From an uncultured Erysipelotrichaceae bacterium (GTDB taxonomy: Bacteria > Bacillota_I > Bacilli_A > RF39 > UBA660), in assembly GCA_902766135.1 (NCBI GenBank), contig CACXCK010000043.1, positions 1-15,151 on the forward strand: DNA of 15,151 nucleotides, read 5' to 3'. Positions 13,943-15,151 of the stretch are shown piece by piece. The notes under the pieces were generated by a model that was given only the letters and a program-made list of their open reading frames with translations, had not been told where the DNA came from and did no database searches. Every line of letters begins with the position of its first letter. Within the stretch, counting starts at the first letter, position 1. Both the position numbers and the translations under genes were made by a program.

Positions 13943-15151
13943 ATATCTACTTCATAAGGATTGCTTGCACTTCCGTCTCCTCCAGAAATAAACTTAGTGC
14001 CTAGGCGAAGAGAAATGGAAGGACGAACGCCGTAAGCATTGTTCACAAAGTTAGTGATGTTCCAACCACCTGACGTGTACACGTGACGCCCGAGAGCACC
14101 GGCGCTGCCGAAATAGTTAGGCGCCGAAGCCCAGTAATAAGCCCCTGTTTTGTTTGCAGTATAATTTCCTATTAAACTATGTTCTACTTGCGTTAAAAGA
14201 CCTATTGGATAGATTAAACTACCATTCCCATATGTTCCATCACTTACCGTAAACGCATCTCTCTTATTTGAGCATTTTAAATAATATTTATCATTATAGG
14301 CATTAAATCTTAGAGCTCCAAGTGTTCCGGTCTCACTCCATCCTCCTAAATCATCTATTGTCCTATCATTACAGAATACTGTATCTTCTAAGTAGCTTTC
14401 GTAAGTTGTACCTAGTATATTCTCTTTATACCAATAATCTATTACTCCCTTTATATGACTGTTCCTTACATTGATATTATTATTTCTTAGCATCTTATCT
14501 AATGCATCACTAACTGTTTCATTTCCGTTTAGTTTTATATAATACGGTGTTGTACTATCTATATTATACACGAAATATAATTCATCACATGTATTATCTG
14601 CTCCATAAAAACATGTATAATGATGGGTATTTAAGCTTGTTATGTTTGAGCTATCTGTTATATCCCAGAACTGTACCGTATCTGTTAATGTATAAGGTCT
14701 TGATTGTCTCTCATCATATGCAAATGAACTTCCATAATAATAATTATTGTTATTATTAACTATTATAGTTGGTCCAAAGCTAGTTTGACTTGTACTTGTT
14801 ATCTTTCTTAAATCAGTGCATGTTGTCTGGTTCCAATCACCACAATAATAATAGTTATTAAAGCTTCCATATCCATTATACCATTCCATTGCACTAATAC
14901 TAACTGGACTTGTTAATGTATAGTTTGTTCCATCATATGTATAACTTGTTGCTATATTTATACTTCCAATAGACGTTCTTCCTCCAGTTAGATTCTCTGA
15001 TATCATATAATTTGTTCTTGTTGTTGTATCTATTACTCTATATGCTGTACCACATCTAATAGTCTTATTATCATACTTACTTGTTCCCTTACACGTATAT
15101 TTTCCTACTAAATTATTTTCATAGTTACTTGCCCAATCAAGTTGTACTACA
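13933..15151 (-). CDS. Cys-repeat surface-type protein with C-terminal C-type-lectin-like domain (5' part outside window)
   Basis: The frame stays open to the window edge, 48 codons beyond the first internal ATG at 15006, so that ATG is not the true start. At least 405 residues are present. Three imperfect repeats of about 80 residues carry a Cys pair in the pattern Y-[TY]-C, 7-12 residues, C-x2-[LA]: Cys20/33, 103/111 and 180/188. The last about 175 residues (VIDYWYKENI, VFCNDRTI, YPIGLLTQVE, YYWASAPNYFG, AYGVRPSISL, GGDGSASNPYEV) resemble proteins common in uncultured gut Firmicutes, with a C-type-lectin or DUF6273-like fold. Cys pairs and Asn/Tyr/Ser/Thr richness suggest export. Residues about 337-386 are encoded by an atypical GC-rich stretch. 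Ligand and anchor are unknown. Confidence 0.75.
   Translation of the reverse strand, partial: VVQLDWASNYENNLVGKYTCKGTSKYDNKTIRCGTAYRVIDTTTRTNYMISENLTGGRTSIGSINIATSYTYDGTNYTLTSPVSISAMEWYNGYGSFNNYYYCGDWNQTTCTDLRKITSTSQTSFGPTIIVNNNNNYYYGSSFAYDERQSRPYTLTDTVQFWDITDSSNITSLNTHHYTCFYGADNTCDELYFVYNIDSTTPYYIKLNGNETVSDALDKMLRNNNINVRNSHIKGVIDYWYKENILGTTYESYLEDTVFCNDRTIDDLGGWSETGTLGALRFNAYNDKYYLKCSNKRDAFTVSDGTYGNGSLIYPIGLLTQVEHSLIGNYTANKTGAYYWASAPNYFGSAGALGRHVYTSGGWNITNFVNNAYGVRPSISLRLGTKFISGGDGSASNPYEVDMES
13990..14145 (-). other. Candidate DGR variable region in the lectin-like domain
   Basis: Within an otherwise AT-rich gene this stretch is strikingly GC-rich. By hand count, 44 of 69 bases at 14062-14130 are G or C and only 8 of 69 are A on the coding strand. 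Many codons end in C with varied first two bases (AAC, TTC, GGC, AGC, GCC, CTC, CAC, TAC, ATC), as expected when AAC-rich template codons are mutated at A. It encodes the C-terminal lectin-fold edge ending in AYGVRPSISL. No second copy (template) and no reverse transcriptase were found in the window. Confidence 0.5.

Noticed and set aside
13990..14145. GC-rich patch as a simple horizontal-transfer insertion
   Set aside because: It is in frame, flanked by the same domain on both sides, and encodes conserved-looking lectin-fold residues; no mobile-element ends are seen. Cassette exchange by recombination remains possible but is less specific to the NNC codon pattern.

Overview
The window looks like a piece of a low-GC Firmicutes (Bacillota) chromosome, probably an uncultured gut lineage near the Bacilli/RF39/Erysipelotrichia side. 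The reasons are AT-rich coding sequence, strong Shine-Dalgarno sites, short intergenic gaps, a T-box leader and Firmicutes-type housekeeping proteins. TGA acts as a stop: it ends nfu at the usual family length and forms an ATGA stop/start overlap at 7417-7420. The standard bacterial code therefore applies, not the Mycoplasma code. Almost everything is on the minus strand; only nfu is on plus. No tRNA, rRNA, CRISPR array, transposase or integrase was seen.

Layout from left to right. At 1-1030 is the N-terminal part of a ClpC-type AAA+ chaperone, cut by the window edge. At 1120-2772 is a YfcC-family membrane transporter with its own extended -10 promoter and a terminator. At 2850-4724 is a class II lysyl-tRNA synthetase with an extra C-terminal Trbp111/MetRS-type tRNA-binding domain. 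It is preceded by a T-box leader with an AAA (Lys) specifier; the leader's promoter overlaps the last codons of the S1-domain gene (4971-5315). Divergent from that gene is nfu (5401-5637), an Fe-S scaffold gene whose terminator hairpin overlaps its stop.

From 11166 down to 5632 lies a compact minus-strand cluster of six genes: a 52-aa GTG-start ORF, two large helical proteins (644 and 566 aa), a 101-aa helical protein, a secreted TasA/camelysin-like protein, and a 309-aa protein that may be a divergent CotS/YutH-type kinase fold. The first five overlap or nearly abut, and the cluster starts from a good sigma-A promoter buried in the gap terminator. I recognise no established system here; it is the main orphan locus of the window.

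At 11222-13871 a TGS-domain nucleoside kinase and a type I GAPDH form a two-gene operon. The GAPDH lacks the usual NAD-selecting Asp and carries Val-Asn where NAD enzymes have Leu-Pro, which points to NADP use or mixed use.

At 13933-15151 is the C-terminal part of a large Cys-repeat surface-type protein that ends in a C-type-lectin-like domain. About 140 bp near its 3' end are GC-rich, poor in adenine on the coding strand and full of NNC codons, unlike the AT-rich remainder. This is the signature expected of a diversity-generating retroelement (DGR) variable region. No template repeat or reverse transcriptase lies in the window, so this is a strong lead and not a proof.
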